Below, one piece after another: positions 26,412 to 35,673 of a stretch of DNA of 64,000 nucleotides; positions within the stretch are counted from its first letter, which is position 1, and the number at the start of each line of letters is the position of its first letter. The stretch spans positions 1 through 64,000 of the forward strand of contig NZ_JAIVFX010000012.1 of NCBI RefSeq assembly GCF_020829625.1. Direction: 5' to 3'. The DNA is from Nostoc sp. XA010 (lineage in GTDB: Bacteria; Cyanobacteriota; Cyanobacteriia; Cyanobacteriales; Nostocaceae). The position numbers and the translations under genes are program-made. The notes beneath the pieces are model-generated. The model had not been told where the DNA came from, ran no database searches, and saw only the letters and a list, made by a program, of their open reading frames with translations.

Positions 26412-26603
26412 AAAACTACTCCTAATATCCATGCATAGTATATAGTTATTTATTAACAAATCTTCAGGGCGCACATCTGTGCGATCGCAGCATATAAATT
26501 CAGATAATCTTAAGTTTTGGATGAAGCCTAAAATGGTTCCCAGTTCGCGGGCTAAGGTAGATTTACTAGCACCCCGAGAACCAATAATTAAGATTTTCTT
26601 CAC
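26412..26603 (-). pseudogene. N-terminal remnant of a P-loop kinase, in frame with Uma2
   Basis: 64 codons starting MKKILIIGSRGASKSTLARE, the beginning of an adenylate-kinase/topology-modulation-like P-loop protein. The motif is GSRGASKS, with Ser in place of the Gly before Lys. The rest of the kinase is missing. The frame runs without a stop into the Uma2 gene, so a 324-residue chimera is formally encoded. The Shine-Dalgarno at the Uma2 start argues that the kinase part is a relic. Confidence 0.6.
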
Positions 26604-26732
26604 CTTGTGTTTGCATCTCCCTTTTCAAGCTCATAAGGGTAAGCATTGCTCACCCAAATAACCGCCTTCAGGGCAACTCAATACGCCGCTACAATAGTAC
26701 CCTAAGAAGGATTATGCCCAAATATTGATATT

Positions 26733-28208
26733 ATGACCACTGCTACAACCGTAAAAACTGAGTATGAAGCGATTATTGGGCTAGAAACCCATTGTCAGCT
26801 AAGTACCAACACCAAGATTTTCTCTAATAGCTCTACAGCATTCGGTGCTGACCCAAATACTAACATTGACCCGGTTTGTATGGGTTTACCTGGGGTCTTA
26901 CCTGTACTCAATGAAAAAGTATTAGAATACGCTGTCAAGACTGGTTTGGCACTGAATTGTCAAATCGCTAGATATAGCAAATTTGACCGTAAACAGTATT
27001 TTTATCCTGACTTACCCAAAAATTACCAAATTTCTCAATATGACCTACCGATCGCAGAACATGGTTGGTTAGAAATTGAGTTGGTGGATGCTGAGGGGAA
27101 TCCGATTCGTAAACGCATTGGCATCACACGTCTGCACATGGAAGAAGATGCTGGGAAATTGGTACACGCAGGTAGCGATCGCCTCTCTGGTTCTTCCTAT
27201 TCTTTGGTAGACTACAATCGCGCAGGTGTACCGTTAGTAGAAATTGTCTCGGAACCTGATTTGCGTTCTGGATTAGAAGCAGCTGAATATGCCGAAGAGT
27301 TGCGCCGGATTGTCCGGTATCTCGGCGTAAGTGACGGTAATATGCAAGAAGGATCTCTGCGCTGCGATGTCAACATTTCTGTGCGTCCTGTGGGACGAAA
27401 GGAATTTGGCACTAAGGTAGAGATTAAAAACATGAACTCGTTCAGCGCCATCCAACGGGCGATTGACTACGAAATTGAACGTCAAATTGCAGCAATCGTT
27501 GCAGGCGCGAGCATTATCCAAGAAACTCGGCTGTGGGAAGAAGGCGCTCAACGCACAAGTAGTATGCGGGTAAAAGAAGGTTCTAGCGATTACCGCTATT
27601 TCCCCGAACCAGATTTATCACCAATTGAGGTGACAGATGAACAATTAGAGCAATGGCGTAGCGAACTACCAGAATTACCAGCCCACAAACGCCATCATTA
27701 TGAAAGTGAGTTGGGGCTTTCGGCTTACGATACGCGAGTGCTGACAGAAGATCGTTCAATAGCGGAATATTTTGAAACTGCGATCGCATCTGGAGCAAAC
27801 CCCAAAGCTGCTGCAAATTGGATTACTCAAGATATCGCCGCCCACCTTAATAAGCAAAAACTCACTATTACTGAAATCGGCCTAACTCCCACTAATCTAG
27901 CTGATATCATCACTCGCATTGAAACAGGCAAAATTAGTAATGCTCAAGCTAAAGAAAAGTTACCAGATTTGCTCACTGGTACTTCCCCTGAAAAAGCCTT
28001 TGCAGGTCAAGAGTTAATCACCGATCCTAGTGTACTAGGACCCATCGTTGATGAAGTCATAGCTGCCAATCCCAAAGAACTAGAAAAGTATCGCAACGGT
28101 AACACCAACCTCAAAGGCTTCTTTGTCGGACAAGTTCTGAAAAAGACAGGTAAACGTGCCGATCCTAAGCTGACTAACGAATTGGTGGAGAAAAAACTGA
28201 ACGTCTAG
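26733..28208 (+). CDS. gatB: Asp-tRNA(Asn)/Glu-tRNA(Gln) amidotransferase subunit B
   Basis: A 491-residue GatB. With GatA and GatC it converts Glu-tRNA(Gln) to Gln-tRNA(Gln), and Asp-tRNA(Asn) where relevant. Signatures are EAIIGLETHCQLST at the N-terminus, LPKNYQISQYDLPIA, LRCDVNISVRP with GTKVEIKNMNSFSAI, and the C-terminal YqeY-like tail ending GQVLKKTGKRADPKLTNELV. Full length. gatA and gatC are not adjacent, as usual in cyanobacteria. The TAG stop abuts a GCAGGGGGAGCAG repeat. Confidence 0.95.
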   Translation: MTTATTVKTEYEAIIGLETHCQLSTNTKIFSNSSTAFGADPNTNIDPVCMGLPGVLPVLNEKVLEYAVKTGLALNCQIARYSKFDRKQYFYPDLPKNYQISQYDLPIAEHGWLEIELVDAEGNPIRKRIGITRLHMEEDAGKLVHAGSDRLSGSSYSLVDYNRAGVPLVEIVSEPDLRSGLEAAEYAEELRRIVRYLGVSDGNMQEGSLRCDVNISVRPVGRKEFGTKVEIKNMNSFSAIQRAIDYEIERQIAAIVAGASIIQETRLWEEGAQRTSSMRVKEGSSDYRYFPEPDLSPIEVTDEQLEQWRSELPELPAHKRHHYESELGLSAYDTRVLTEDRSIAEYFETAIASGANPKAAANWITQDIAAHLNKQKLTITEIGLTPTNLADIITRIETGKISNAQAKEKLPDLLTGTSPEKAFAGQELITDPSVLGPIVDEVIAANPKELEKYRNGNTNLKGFFVGQVLKKTGKRADPKLTNELVEKKLNV

Positions 28209-28345
28209 CAGGGGGAGCAGAGAGCAGGCTTGCCGTGACTTGTACTGAGCGTAGTCGAAGTAGCGTAGCCGAACGGGAGCAAGGAGCAAGGGAGAAGATT
28301 TTTCCCCTCTGCCCCCGCCCCTCTGCCTCTTTTCCATGCCCAATC
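28209..28345. repeat. STRR (GGGGAGCAG type) interrupted by a palindromic repeat
   Basis: A purine-rich STRR begins at the base after the gatB stop. It is interrupted by a CTTGTACTGAGCGTAGTCG / AGTAGCGTAGCCG palindromic-type repeat and resumes as GGGAGCAAGGAGCAAGGG. A non-coding composite repeat. Confidence 0.7.
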
Positions 28346-28446
28346 CCCAATTCCCAAGTAAGTAATTTCCCGGTGATTCTTCACAAAATCTTCATATAAA
28401 AACTGGTGACAGCCCGCATACCTAAAATGCTATGCTGTGGTAATTA

Positions 28447-28495
28447 GATGCACCCTGATGATCTGGAGAGCTGCCTAAGTGGCTCTCTTTTTATT
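28447..28495 (+). ncRNA. candidate short RNA or terminator unit, copy 1 of 2
   Basis: The element reads GATGCACC, then TGATCTGGAGAG, a loop, then GGCTCTCTTTTT. It is repeated at 28738-28786 with compensating differences. The upstream GCTATGCTGTGGTAAT could be a -10 region. The hairpin GAGAGC/GCTCTC followed by T5 looks like an intrinsic terminator, so each unit is either a ~48-nt transcript or a terminator repeat. No family recognised. Confidence 0.3.
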
Positions 28496-28500
28496 TGAGT

Positions 28501-28641
28501 TATAGGACTCATATTTGATTTTTGAACAAAACTCAGTACACCTTTATTCCTTCTTCCCAGTCCCCAGTCCCCAGTCCCCAGTCCCCAGTCCCTAGTCCCT
28601 TACCTCTACGAGTGATTCAGAAATCAAATCGGATTGCTATA
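28501..28641. mobile_element. MITE-like element, copy 1 (141 bp)
   Basis: Bounded by imperfect ~25-bp terminal inverted repeats: left TATAGGACTC...ATTTGATTTTTGA, right the complement of TATAGCAATCCGATTTGATT. The ends start with TATA, compatible with TA-targeting IS630/Tc1-type insertion. The interior holds CCCAGTC heptamers. A second copy at 42275-42387 is 28 bp shorter, mainly through fewer heptamers. No coding capacity. Confidence 0.7.
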
Positions 28642-28737
28642 TGTGGCATTTACGTAAATACTTCATAAAATTTTTAGAAATAATTTGAATAGATAAGTAT
28701 TAACCCTTATGGCACAAGTGATATGGTGTAATAAAAA

Positions 28738-28786
28738 GATGCACCGTAATGATCTGGAGAGCGACCCAAGTGGTTCTCCTTTTTTG
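28738..28786 (+). ncRNA. candidate short RNA or terminator unit, copy 2 of 2
   Basis: Second copy of the 28447-28495 unit: GATGCACCGTAATGATCTGG, then GAGAG, loop, GGTTCTCC and six T. It is preceded by GATATGGTGTAATAAAAA, a plausible -10 region. The two copies keep the hairpin and the leading 20 bases although the surrounding DNA is unrelated. Confidence 0.3.
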
Positions 28787-29025
28787 CTTTTGTCTTTCGT
28801 CATAAGAAAGGTAAAAACAATTATGCTAATTGCCAACTAGTGCTTTATTATTGCCATCAGCAAATAAACTCATAAAAAAGGGAGTGGGGAGTAGGAATTA
28901 GGGGAAGTAGGAAAAAACTAATAACTTTCAACTTCTAACTCCTAACTCCTAACTCTGCACTTTTCCAAAATACTTTTCCAAACCACAAATTGACCTATCC
29001 AAGTTGATAGCTGTAAGGAAGAATA

Positions 29026-30288
29026 ATGGCAGATTGGCAAAAAATTACAGGTGGCATTACAGCCCCAAGGGGGTATCAAGCGGCGGGAATTACCGCAGGG
29101 TTGAAACCTTCGGGGTTGCCAGATTTAGCTTTGATATTCTCAGAGGTGGAAGCGATCGCAGCTGGTGTGTTCACCACTAGCCAAGTTAAAGCTGCCTGCG
29201 TAGAATATTGTCGCCAACGCTTGCAAGCTAAACATAGCGCTCGTGCCATCCTCTGCAACGCCGGACAAGCAAACGCCGCTACAGGGAGTCAAGGCTACCT
29301 TGATACTTTAGAATCTGCTATGGCAGTAGGCCAAGCACTAAACATCCCATCTGAATCTGTGTTAGTGGCTTCCACTGGCGTGATTGGTCAAAGAATTAAG
29401 ATGGATGCTTTGAGAAGTGGGATTCCCAAGGTAGTAGCAGCACTATCAGAAACAGGCTCAGATGCCGCCACCGCAGCGATTATCACTACAGACTTGGTAA
29501 CAAAATCTATTGCCCTAGAGACAACTATAAGCGATGCCTTCGGCGGGCTGCGCCAACGCCCGGTAAGAATTGGTGGTATTGCCAAGGGTTCCGGTATGAT
29601 TCACCCCAACATGGCAACCATGCTGGCATTTGTTACTTGTGATGCTGTGGTTTCGCCAGCTCTTTGGCAACAGATGTTGGCAAGGGCAGCTGATAAAAGT
29701 TTCAATTCCATTACTGTGGATGGTGATACTAGCACCAACGACAGCTTAATCGCCTTGGCAAATGGTCAATCTCGTACCCCAGCAATTACAGAATGGGGCG
29801 CAGAAGCAGAGAAATTAGAGGCGATGTTAACAGCAGTTTGTCAGCATTTAGCTAAAGCGATCGCTCGTGATGGTGAAGGTGCAACCTGTCTAATTGAAGT
29901 GGAAGTAACAGGGGCCCATGATGAAATTTCAGCCCGACAAATAGCCAAAACCATCGCTGGTTCATCCTTAGTTAAATCTGCAATCTTTGGACGTGATCCT
30001 AACTGGGGACGCATCGCCGCCGCCGCCGGACGTGCAGGTGTGCCCTTTGAGCAAGAAAACCTGCAAATTAAGCTAGGGAATTTCTTAATGTTAGAAAACG
30101 GACAACCTCTGCAATTTGAGCGTGCAGCAGCGAGTGCTTATTTGAAAAAAGCAGCGAAGGGTGCTTATCTCCAAGAAGATACAGTATTAATCTCCGTTAA
30201 CGTTGGCAATGGTCATGGTTCAGGTAAAGCTTGGGGTTGTGATTTAAGTTATGACTACGTGAGGATTAACGCCGAATACACTACATGA
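29026..30288 (+). CDS. argJ: bifunctional ornithine acetyltransferase / N-acetylglutamate synthase
   Basis: A 420-residue ArgJ. It moves the acetyl group from N-acetylornithine to glutamate (and can use acetyl-CoA), giving the cyclic arginine pathway. The self-cleavage site is intact: KGSGMIHPNMATML with Thr198 as the nucleophile that splits the precursor into alpha and beta chains. FGRDPNWGRIAAAAGRAG and the C-terminal GKAWGCDLSYDYVRINAEYTT are typical. AAGGAAG lies five bases before the ATG. Transcribed alone. Confidence 0.95.
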   Translation: MADWQKITGGITAPRGYQAAGITAGLKPSGLPDLALIFSEVEAIAAGVFTTSQVKAACVEYCRQRLQAKHSARAILCNAGQANAATGSQGYLDTLESAMAVGQALNIPSESVLVASTGVIGQRIKMDALRSGIPKVVAALSETGSDAATAAIITTDLVTKSIALETTISDAFGGLRQRPVRIGGIAKGSGMIHPNMATMLAFVTCDAVVSPALWQQMLARAADKSFNSITVDGDTSTNDSLIALANGQSRTPAITEWGAEAEKLEAMLTAVCQHLAKAIARDGEGATCLIEVEVTGAHDEISARQIAKTIAGSSLVKSAIFGRDPNWGRIAAAAGRAGVPFEQENLQIKLGNFLMLENGQPLQFERAAASAYLKKAAKGAYLQEDTVLISVNVGNGHGSGKAWGCDLSYDYVRINAEYTT

Positions 30289-30885
30289 ACTACTCATAAC
30301 GGTTTGCTAAGTTGAGACATTAAAATCTCGTTTATAGGTATAATACCGTTTCACTTTCAGGTTGATACAAATACGTTGTTAGGGGCGTACAGCTAGCTGT
30401 ACGCCCCTAAATCATAATGTCAACATAATAGTCATTATAAATAAAAACCTATATATGACAATTTACTACTAAAAATTAAGTTACAAAAGAAGTGAAAATA
30501 GGGAATCATAAAGTAAACATAATAGTCTTCATAAGTAAGAGTTTATATATTAAAAATCATTCATATAGTTAAGGAAAATAGATAAATTTTTCCTTATATA
30601 TCCAATTTAATATTTCTTTAATAAATCGATACTTCAAGTTGAGCATTTTGGCTTCAAAGGCTGTAAACTGATTTCAACAAGGTGAATGACACCTCTAAAA
30701 ACCACTAGAGCAGAGTCAAGGAATTAGCCGAGTTTTTATATAAGTAGCCGCGTCATTGATGGAATGGCTGCGCTTGCTTTGCCAAATCTAGCTTGATAAA
30801 TCATTAATACAGCAATAAACACAACGTTTTTTGCCTAAATTGTCATAGCTATAAAAAATAACATTCACGTTTTCAGGAGATATTT
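30289..30885. other. intergenic region: argJ end and cmpA upstream region
   Basis: About 600 bases. A perfect palindrome lies at 30381-30408; the remainder is very AT-rich and must contain the cmpABCD promoter. A CATAGCTATAAAAAATA stretch near 30845-30862 could hold the -10 region. I could not identify a convincing CmpR (LysR-type TTA-N7/8-TAA) or NtcA (GTA-N8-TAC) site by eye. Confidence 0.5.
30381..30408. repeat. perfect palindrome AGGGGCGTACAG-CTAG-CTGTACGCCCCT
   Basis: A 28-base perfect inverted repeat of the GGGGCGTAC type common in Nostoc intergenic DNA, ~93 bases past argJ. It could terminate transcription, but no T-run follows. Confidence 0.8.
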
Positions 30886-32268
30886 ATGACAGAATTTTTT
30901 AATCAAATTTCTCGCCGCAAATTCATCTTCACAGCCGGAGCATCTGTGGGTGCTGTATTCCTCAAAGGCTGTTTGGGTAATCCTCCTGAAAACCTTACTG
31001 GTGGAAGCACTCAAGCACAGCCAACTGCTCAAACGGTTGCTAATATTAGCCCTGAACAAACGCCAGAAACTACTACAGTCAAGCTAGGATATATTCCCAT
31101 TGTAGAAGCGGCTCCTTTAATTATTGCTAAAGAAAAAGGCTTTTTTACAAAGTATGGCATGACTAATGTTGACCTTTCCAAGCAAGCTTCTTGGGGTTCA
31201 GCAAGAGACAACGTAGAAATTGGTTCTGCCGGTGGTGGTATAGATGGTGGTCAATGGCAGATGCCAATGCCACATTTAATTTCAGAAGGTTTAATTACCA
31301 AAGGCAATCAAAAAATTCCCATGTATGTCTTATGTCAATTAATTACACATGGAAATGGAATTGCGATCGCCAGCAAGCATCAAGGCAAAGGTATTAGCTT
31401 ACAACTCGCCAGCGCTAAGTCTCTATTCACGGAATTAAAATCTTCAACACCCTTCACAGCTGCATTTACCTTTCCCCACGTCAACCAAGATTTATGGATT
31501 CGCTACTGGTTAGCAGCAGGCGGCTTAGATCCAGATGCAGATGTCAAGCTACTCACAGTACCTGCGGCGCAAACTGTGGCCAACATGAAAACAGGAACAA
31601 TGGATGCCTTTAGTACAGGCGACCCTTGGCCTTATCGCTTGGTTCAAGACAAAATCGGCTACGTAGCAGCATTAACCGCAGAAATTTGGAAGAATCATCC
31701 TGAAGAATATCTCGCCATCAGAGGCGACTGGGTTGATAAAAACCCCAAAGCTACCAAAGCAATTTTAAAAGGAATTATGGAAGCCCAACAGTGGTTAGAT
31801 AATTTTGACAACCGCAAAGAAGCAGCTCAGATTTTGGCTGGACGAAATTATTTCAATCTTTCTTCACCAGAAATATTGGCAGATCCATACCAAGGTAAAT
31901 ATGACATGGGTGATGGTCGTAAAATTGATGATAAATCAATGGCTGCTTACTACTGGAAAGATGAAAAAGGTAGTGTTTCTTATCCATATAAGAGTCATGA
32001 TTTGTGGTTCATAGTTGAAAACGTTCGCTGGGGATTTTTACCAAAAGATTACATTGCAAATAATGCTGCCAAGGCTAAGGAACTTATCAACAAAGTCAAC
32101 CGCGAAGATATCTGGAAAGAAGCTGCCAAAGAAGCTGGCATTGCTGCTGCTGATATTCCTACAAATACATCCCGTGGTGTAGAACAGTTCTTTGATGGCA
32201 TCAAATTTGACCCCGAAAAGCCAGAAGAATATTTGAAGAGTTTGAAAATCAAGAAGGTCAGTATTTAG
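30886..32268 (+). CDS. cmpA: bicarbonate-binding lipoprotein of the BCT1 ABC transporter
   Basis: 460 residues. The N-terminus has a twin-arginine motif (SRRKFIF, 9-15) and lipobox FLKGC (Cys29), so it is exported, probably by Tat, and lipid anchored. The NrtA/CmpA-type binding domain follows. It matches CmpA rather than NrtA at diagnostic places: GGGIDGGQWQMPMPHL and DAFSTGDPWPYR, where nitrate-binding NrtA has GAHILTPMPY and CVGEPWN. It should bind HCO3- for uptake at low CO2. AGGAG precedes the ATG by seven bases. First gene of cmpABCD; its TAG stop starts a TCATTAG repeat. Confidence 0.85.
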   Translation: MTEFFNQISRRKFIFTAGASVGAVFLKGCLGNPPENLTGGSTQAQPTAQTVANISPEQTPETTTVKLGYIPIVEAAPLIIAKEKGFFTKYGMTNVDLSKQASWGSARDNVEIGSAGGGIDGGQWQMPMPHLISEGLITKGNQKIPMYVLCQLITHGNGIAIASKHQGKGISLQLASAKSLFTELKSSTPFTAAFTFPHVNQDLWIRYWLAAGGLDPDADVKLLTVPAAQTVANMKTGTMDAFSTGDPWPYRLVQDKIGYVAALTAEIWKNHPEEYLAIRGDWVDKNPKATKAILKGIMEAQQWLDNFDNRKEAAQILAGRNYFNLSSPEILADPYQGKYDMGDGRKIDDKSMAAYYWKDEKGSVSYPYKSHDLWFIVENVRWGFLPKDYIANNAAKAKELINKVNREDIWKEAAKEAGIAAADIPTNTSRGVEQFFDGIKFDPEKPEEYLKSLKIKKVSI

Positions 32269-32296
32269 TCATTGGTCATTAGTCATTAGTCATTAG
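32266..32296. repeat. STRR, unit TCATTAG/TCATTGG, starting at the cmpA stop codon
   Basis: Four 7-bp units whose register includes the cmpA TAG stop; almost identical to the array at 1972-1996. Confidence 0.85.
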
Positions 32297-32367
32297 TTGT
32301 TTGTTATTTATTATTTACAAATGACAAATAACAAATAAAAAGTAAATTTTGAGGAGAACGCAGCATC

Positions 32368-33207
32368 ATGACAATAGCCCAAAAACGCCCTGCAAGTCCT
32401 AGATTGAATAATAGCTTTATCTCTAGCCTGAAAAAGCAATTTCCTGACCTGATACCACCAGCGATCGCGATCGCCATCTTCCTCGTTCTCTGGCAACTCT
32501 TCGCTTGGATTCCGGGAGCCACATTACCAGGGCCAATACAAGTTATCCAAGACACTTGGGTTTTGATTTTCTGGCCATTTTATGATCGAGGTGGCATTGA
32601 TAAAGGTCTGTTTTGGCAGATTCTCGCAAGTCTGCAACGGGTTGCTATCAGTTATACCCTAGCTGCGATCGTTGGTATTGCCTTGGGCATTTTAATTGGG
32701 GTTAATCAAACAATGTCCAAAGCTTTAGACCCCATCTTTCAACTACTGCGGACTGTACCACCTCTAGCTTGGGTTCCGATTTCTTTAGCAGCTTTACGAC
32801 AAAACGAACCCGCAGCATTATTCGTAATCTTCATCACCGCCATTTGGCCCATCTTAATTAACACTGCTGTTGGTGTTACCCAAATTCCCCAAGATTACAA
32901 CAACGTCGCCAAAGTTCTGCAACTTAGCCGCAAAGAATATTTCACTAATATTTTGATTCCTGCGGCATTACCCTACATCTTTACCGGGTTGAGAATTGCG
33001 ATCGGTTTAGCTTGGTTAGCGATTATCGCCGCCGAAATCGTCATGTCTGGGATTGTCGGCATCGGCTTCTTTATCTGGGATGCCTATCAAAATAACAACG
33101 TCAGTGAAGTTATTTTGGCTCTAATTTATATCGGTCTTGTTGGGTTGGTGCTAGATAAAATGATGGGTTGGCTTCAAAACAAGATTTTACCAGCAGAGCA
33201 GAAATAG
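32368..33207 (+). CDS. cmpB: bicarbonate ABC transporter permease
   Basis: A 279-residue inner-membrane permease of the NrtB/CmpB/SsuC type, with six or so hydrophobic segments. The BPD_transp_1 region carries an EAA-like loop, ALPYIFTGLRIAIGLAWLAI. GAGGAG lies before the ATG. It lies 99 bases after cmpA and its product should form the membrane channel dimer used with CmpC/CmpD. A TTAGGAG tandem repeat starts directly at its TAG stop and fills the gap to cmpC. Confidence 0.88.
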   Translation: MTIAQKRPASPRLNNSFISSLKKQFPDLIPPAIAIAIFLVLWQLFAWIPGATLPGPIQVIQDTWVLIFWPFYDRGGIDKGLFWQILASLQRVAISYTLAAIVGIALGILIGVNQTMSKALDPIFQLLRTVPPLAWVPISLAALRQNEPAALFVIFITAIWPILINTAVGVTQIPQDYNNVAKVLQLSRKEYFTNILIPAALPYIFTGLRIAIGLAWLAIIAAEIVMSGIVGIGFFIWDAYQNNNVSEVILALIYIGLVGLVLDKMMGWLQNKILPAEQK

Positions 33208-33312
33208 TTAGGAGTTAGGAGTTAGGAATTGAAAAAGTTCTAACTCCCAACTTTTAACTATCAACTCCCAACTCCCAACTCTCAACTTCCAACTCCTCAC
33301 TACTCACTCCTA
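33206..33312. repeat. STRR, TTAGGAG / CAACTCC units
   Basis: TTAGGAGTTAGGAGTTAGGA begins at the cmpB stop. Further on, the complementary CTAACTC/CAACTCC units follow, so the transcript could fold into a long imperfect hairpin between cmpB and cmpC. Confidence 0.75.
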
Positions 33313-33325
33313 ACTTTTAACTATT

Positions 33326-35326
33326 ATGTTTGTAGCTGTTGATCAAATTGAAAAAGTTTTTGAATTAACTGGTGGTGGCAAATATATCGCCCTCAAAGGA
33401 ATCGACCTCCAAATTAAAAAAGGAGAATTCGTTTCTTTGATTGGTCACTCCGGTTGCGGCAAATCCACCTTATTAAATATGATTGCGGGTTTGGATTTGC
33501 CAACTGAGGGTATTGTCACCTTAGAAGGACAAAGAATCACCAAACCCGGCCCAGACAGGATGGTGGTGTTCCAAAATTATTCACTATTACCTTGGCGGAC
33601 GGTAAGAGAAAATATTGCCCTCGCCGTGGACTCGGTAATGAAAGGTTTACCCGCAGCCGAACGCAACGCCATTATCGAAAAACATATTAATATGGTGGGT
33701 TTGCGTCCCCATGCTGATAAACAACCAGGAATGTTATCAGGTGGACAAAAGCAGCGAGTTGCGATCGCCCGCGCCTTAGCGATTCGCCCCAAATTACTGC
33801 TGCTAGATGAACCCTTTGGCGCATTAGATGCACTCACACGCGGCAATTTGCAAGAACAACTGATGCAAATTTGCGAAGAAAATCAAGTTACCGCCGTGAT
33901 GGTTACTCATGATGTAGATGAAGCCGTGCTGTTATCTGACAGAATCGTGATGTTAACCAACGGCCCCGAATCGAAAATCGGCGACATTTTAGAAGTGGAT
34001 ATTCCCAGGCCCCGTAAGCGGATGGAAGTGGTAGAACATCCCAGCTATTACAGCTTGCGGAGTGAGATGATTTACTTCCTCAATCAGCAGAAACGCATCA
34101 AGAAAATTCGAGCGCGGAAAACTGCTGACATTGCCCGTCATGGATTAGAAAAAGTTAACCTAGAAATTGGCTTTTTACCTCTAACAGCTTGCGCCCCCTT
34201 AGCAGTTGCTAAAGAAAAAGGCTTCTTTCTCAAACATGGTTTAGATGAAGTTAACCTCGTGCGAGAAAGTAGCTGGCGGGGTATAGAAGATGGCATAAGT
34301 GGTGGTTATTTGGATGCGGCGCAAATGCCTTCAGGGATGCCGATGTGGCTAACTTTGGGAGGACATAATAACCAACCTCTGCCCGTTGTCACCGCCCTCA
34401 CCATGACTCGCAACGGTAACGCCATCACCTTGGCAAAACACTTTTATGACGAAGGTGTACAAACATTATCAGATTTCAAAAGATACCTGCTTCGCACCCG
34501 TGAACAACGGCACACAATGGGGGTAGTACATGCCGCATCGATGCACAATTTGCTGCTGCGTTACTGGCTAGCGGCTGGTGGAATTGACCCCGATAGCGAT
34601 GTGGATATGAAGACCATTCCCCCAGCGCAGATGGTAGCCGACCTAAAAACTGGAAGCATTGATGGTTACTGCGTAGGCGAACCTTGGAACTACCGCGCTG
34701 CTGTGGAAAATGTCGGTTTTACAATCGCTACCGACTTAGAAGTTTGGTTGGGACACCCCGGTAAAGTTCTTGGTGTGCGGGAAGATTGGGCAGAAAATTA
34801 TCCAAATACGCATATTGCCTTGACTAAAGCTTTGTTAGAAGCTTGCGTGTATTGTGCAAATCCCGAAAATACCCAAGAAATTCGGCAAATTTTAGCAGGG
34901 CGAGATTATGTCAGCACTGATTTAGAATACATTCAACTCGAAGATCCAAATAGTCTCACCTGTGACTTAGACCATCCGTTGCGAGACTATGCCCATCACC
35001 AGTTTTATTCCGATTCCGCAATCAACCGTCCCAGTCGCACCGAACAAATTTGGATTATGAGTCAATTGGCGCGTTGGGGTGACACTCCCTTCCCTAGAAA
35101 TTGGGTAGAAGTTGTTGAACGGGTTTGTCGCGTGCGTGTTTTCAGCACCGCCGCACGAGAATTAGGTTTGGATATTAGCTATCTTCGCCAACCGATCCAA
35201 CTGTTCGATGGTACTCCCTTTAACGCCGATGATCCGATTGCTTATCTCAACAACTTGAAAATCAAACGTGATTTTTCAATTGCGGAAGTTGTTCTTGATG
35301 CACCGAGAAGGAGACTCGCGTCATAA
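33326..35326 (+). CDS. cmpC: bicarbonate transporter ATP-binding/substrate-binding fusion subunit
   Basis: 666 residues. Residues 1-260 are an ABC ATPase with Walker A GHSGCGKST (40-48), signature LSGGQKQR, Walker B LLLLDEPFGALD and the H-loop VTHDVDEA. After a linker, ~285-660 is a CmpA-like solute-binding domain on the cytoplasmic side (TACAPLAVAKEKGFFLKHGL, RYWLAAGGIDPDSDVD). In NrtC/CmpC this domain is thought to regulate transport. It starts ATG MFVAVDQIEKV after a repeat-filled gap. Complete. Confidence 0.9.
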   Translation: MFVAVDQIEKVFELTGGGKYIALKGIDLQIKKGEFVSLIGHSGCGKSTLLNMIAGLDLPTEGIVTLEGQRITKPGPDRMVVFQNYSLLPWRTVRENIALAVDSVMKGLPAAERNAIIEKHINMVGLRPHADKQPGMLSGGQKQRVAIARALAIRPKLLLLDEPFGALDALTRGNLQEQLMQICEENQVTAVMVTHDVDEAVLLSDRIVMLTNGPESKIGDILEVDIPRPRKRMEVVEHPSYYSLRSEMIYFLNQQKRIKKIRARKTADIARHGLEKVNLEIGFLPLTACAPLAVAKEKGFFLKHGLDEVNLVRESSWRGIEDGISGGYLDAAQMPSGMPMWLTLGGHNNQPLPVVTALTMTRNGNAITLAKHFYDEGVQTLSDFKRYLLRTREQRHTMGVVHAASMHNLLLRYWLAAGGIDPDSDVDMKTIPPAQMVADLKTGSIDGYCVGEPWNYRAAVENVGFTIATDLEVWLGHPGKVLGVREDWAENYPNTHIALTKALLEACVYCANPENTQEIRQILAGRDYVSTDLEYIQLEDPNSLTCDLDHPLRDYAHHQFYSDSAINRPSRTEQIWIMSQLARWGDTPFPRNWVEVVERVCRVRVFSTAARELGLDISYLRQPIQLFDGTPFNADDPIAYLNNLKIKRDFSIAEVVLDAPRRRLAS

Positions 35327-35522
35327 AAAAATCGTGAGAGAAAGAGGTAGCAGGAGAAGTAGCACATCACGCGCGAGTCTTTGAACTGGATGAATCCACC
35401 TTTTATCTCCGTTAACGAGTATCTGACTTTTTACATCATCTGAAAAAACCAGTAAAAGACCTAACCCCCTACCCCCTTCCCTACAAGGGAAGGAGGAAAA
35501 TTCAAAGCCTCTCCCCTTCAGG

Positions 35523-35673
35523 ACGGTGTACACACAAATCGAATTACCCCCCTTAATCCCCCCGATATATTGGGGGGAGACCGGAAATCTAGTTCCCTCC
35601 CCTTTATAAGGGGAGGGTTAGGGTGGGGTAAAACCTTGGTTAATCAGCTATTTCAGACTTGTGTGTACACCGT
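35523..35673. mobile_element. MITE-like element with 15-bp perfect inverted termini (copy A)
   Basis: Termini ACGGTGTACACACAA and TTGTGTGTACACCGT are perfect inverted repeats 151 bp apart. The interior is rich in CCCCCTTAATCCCCC / GGGGGGAGA and GGGGAGGGTTAGGGTGGGG and has no coding capacity. A related element with similar ends lies at 56378-56536. It sits between cmpC and cmpD. Confidence 0.7.
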
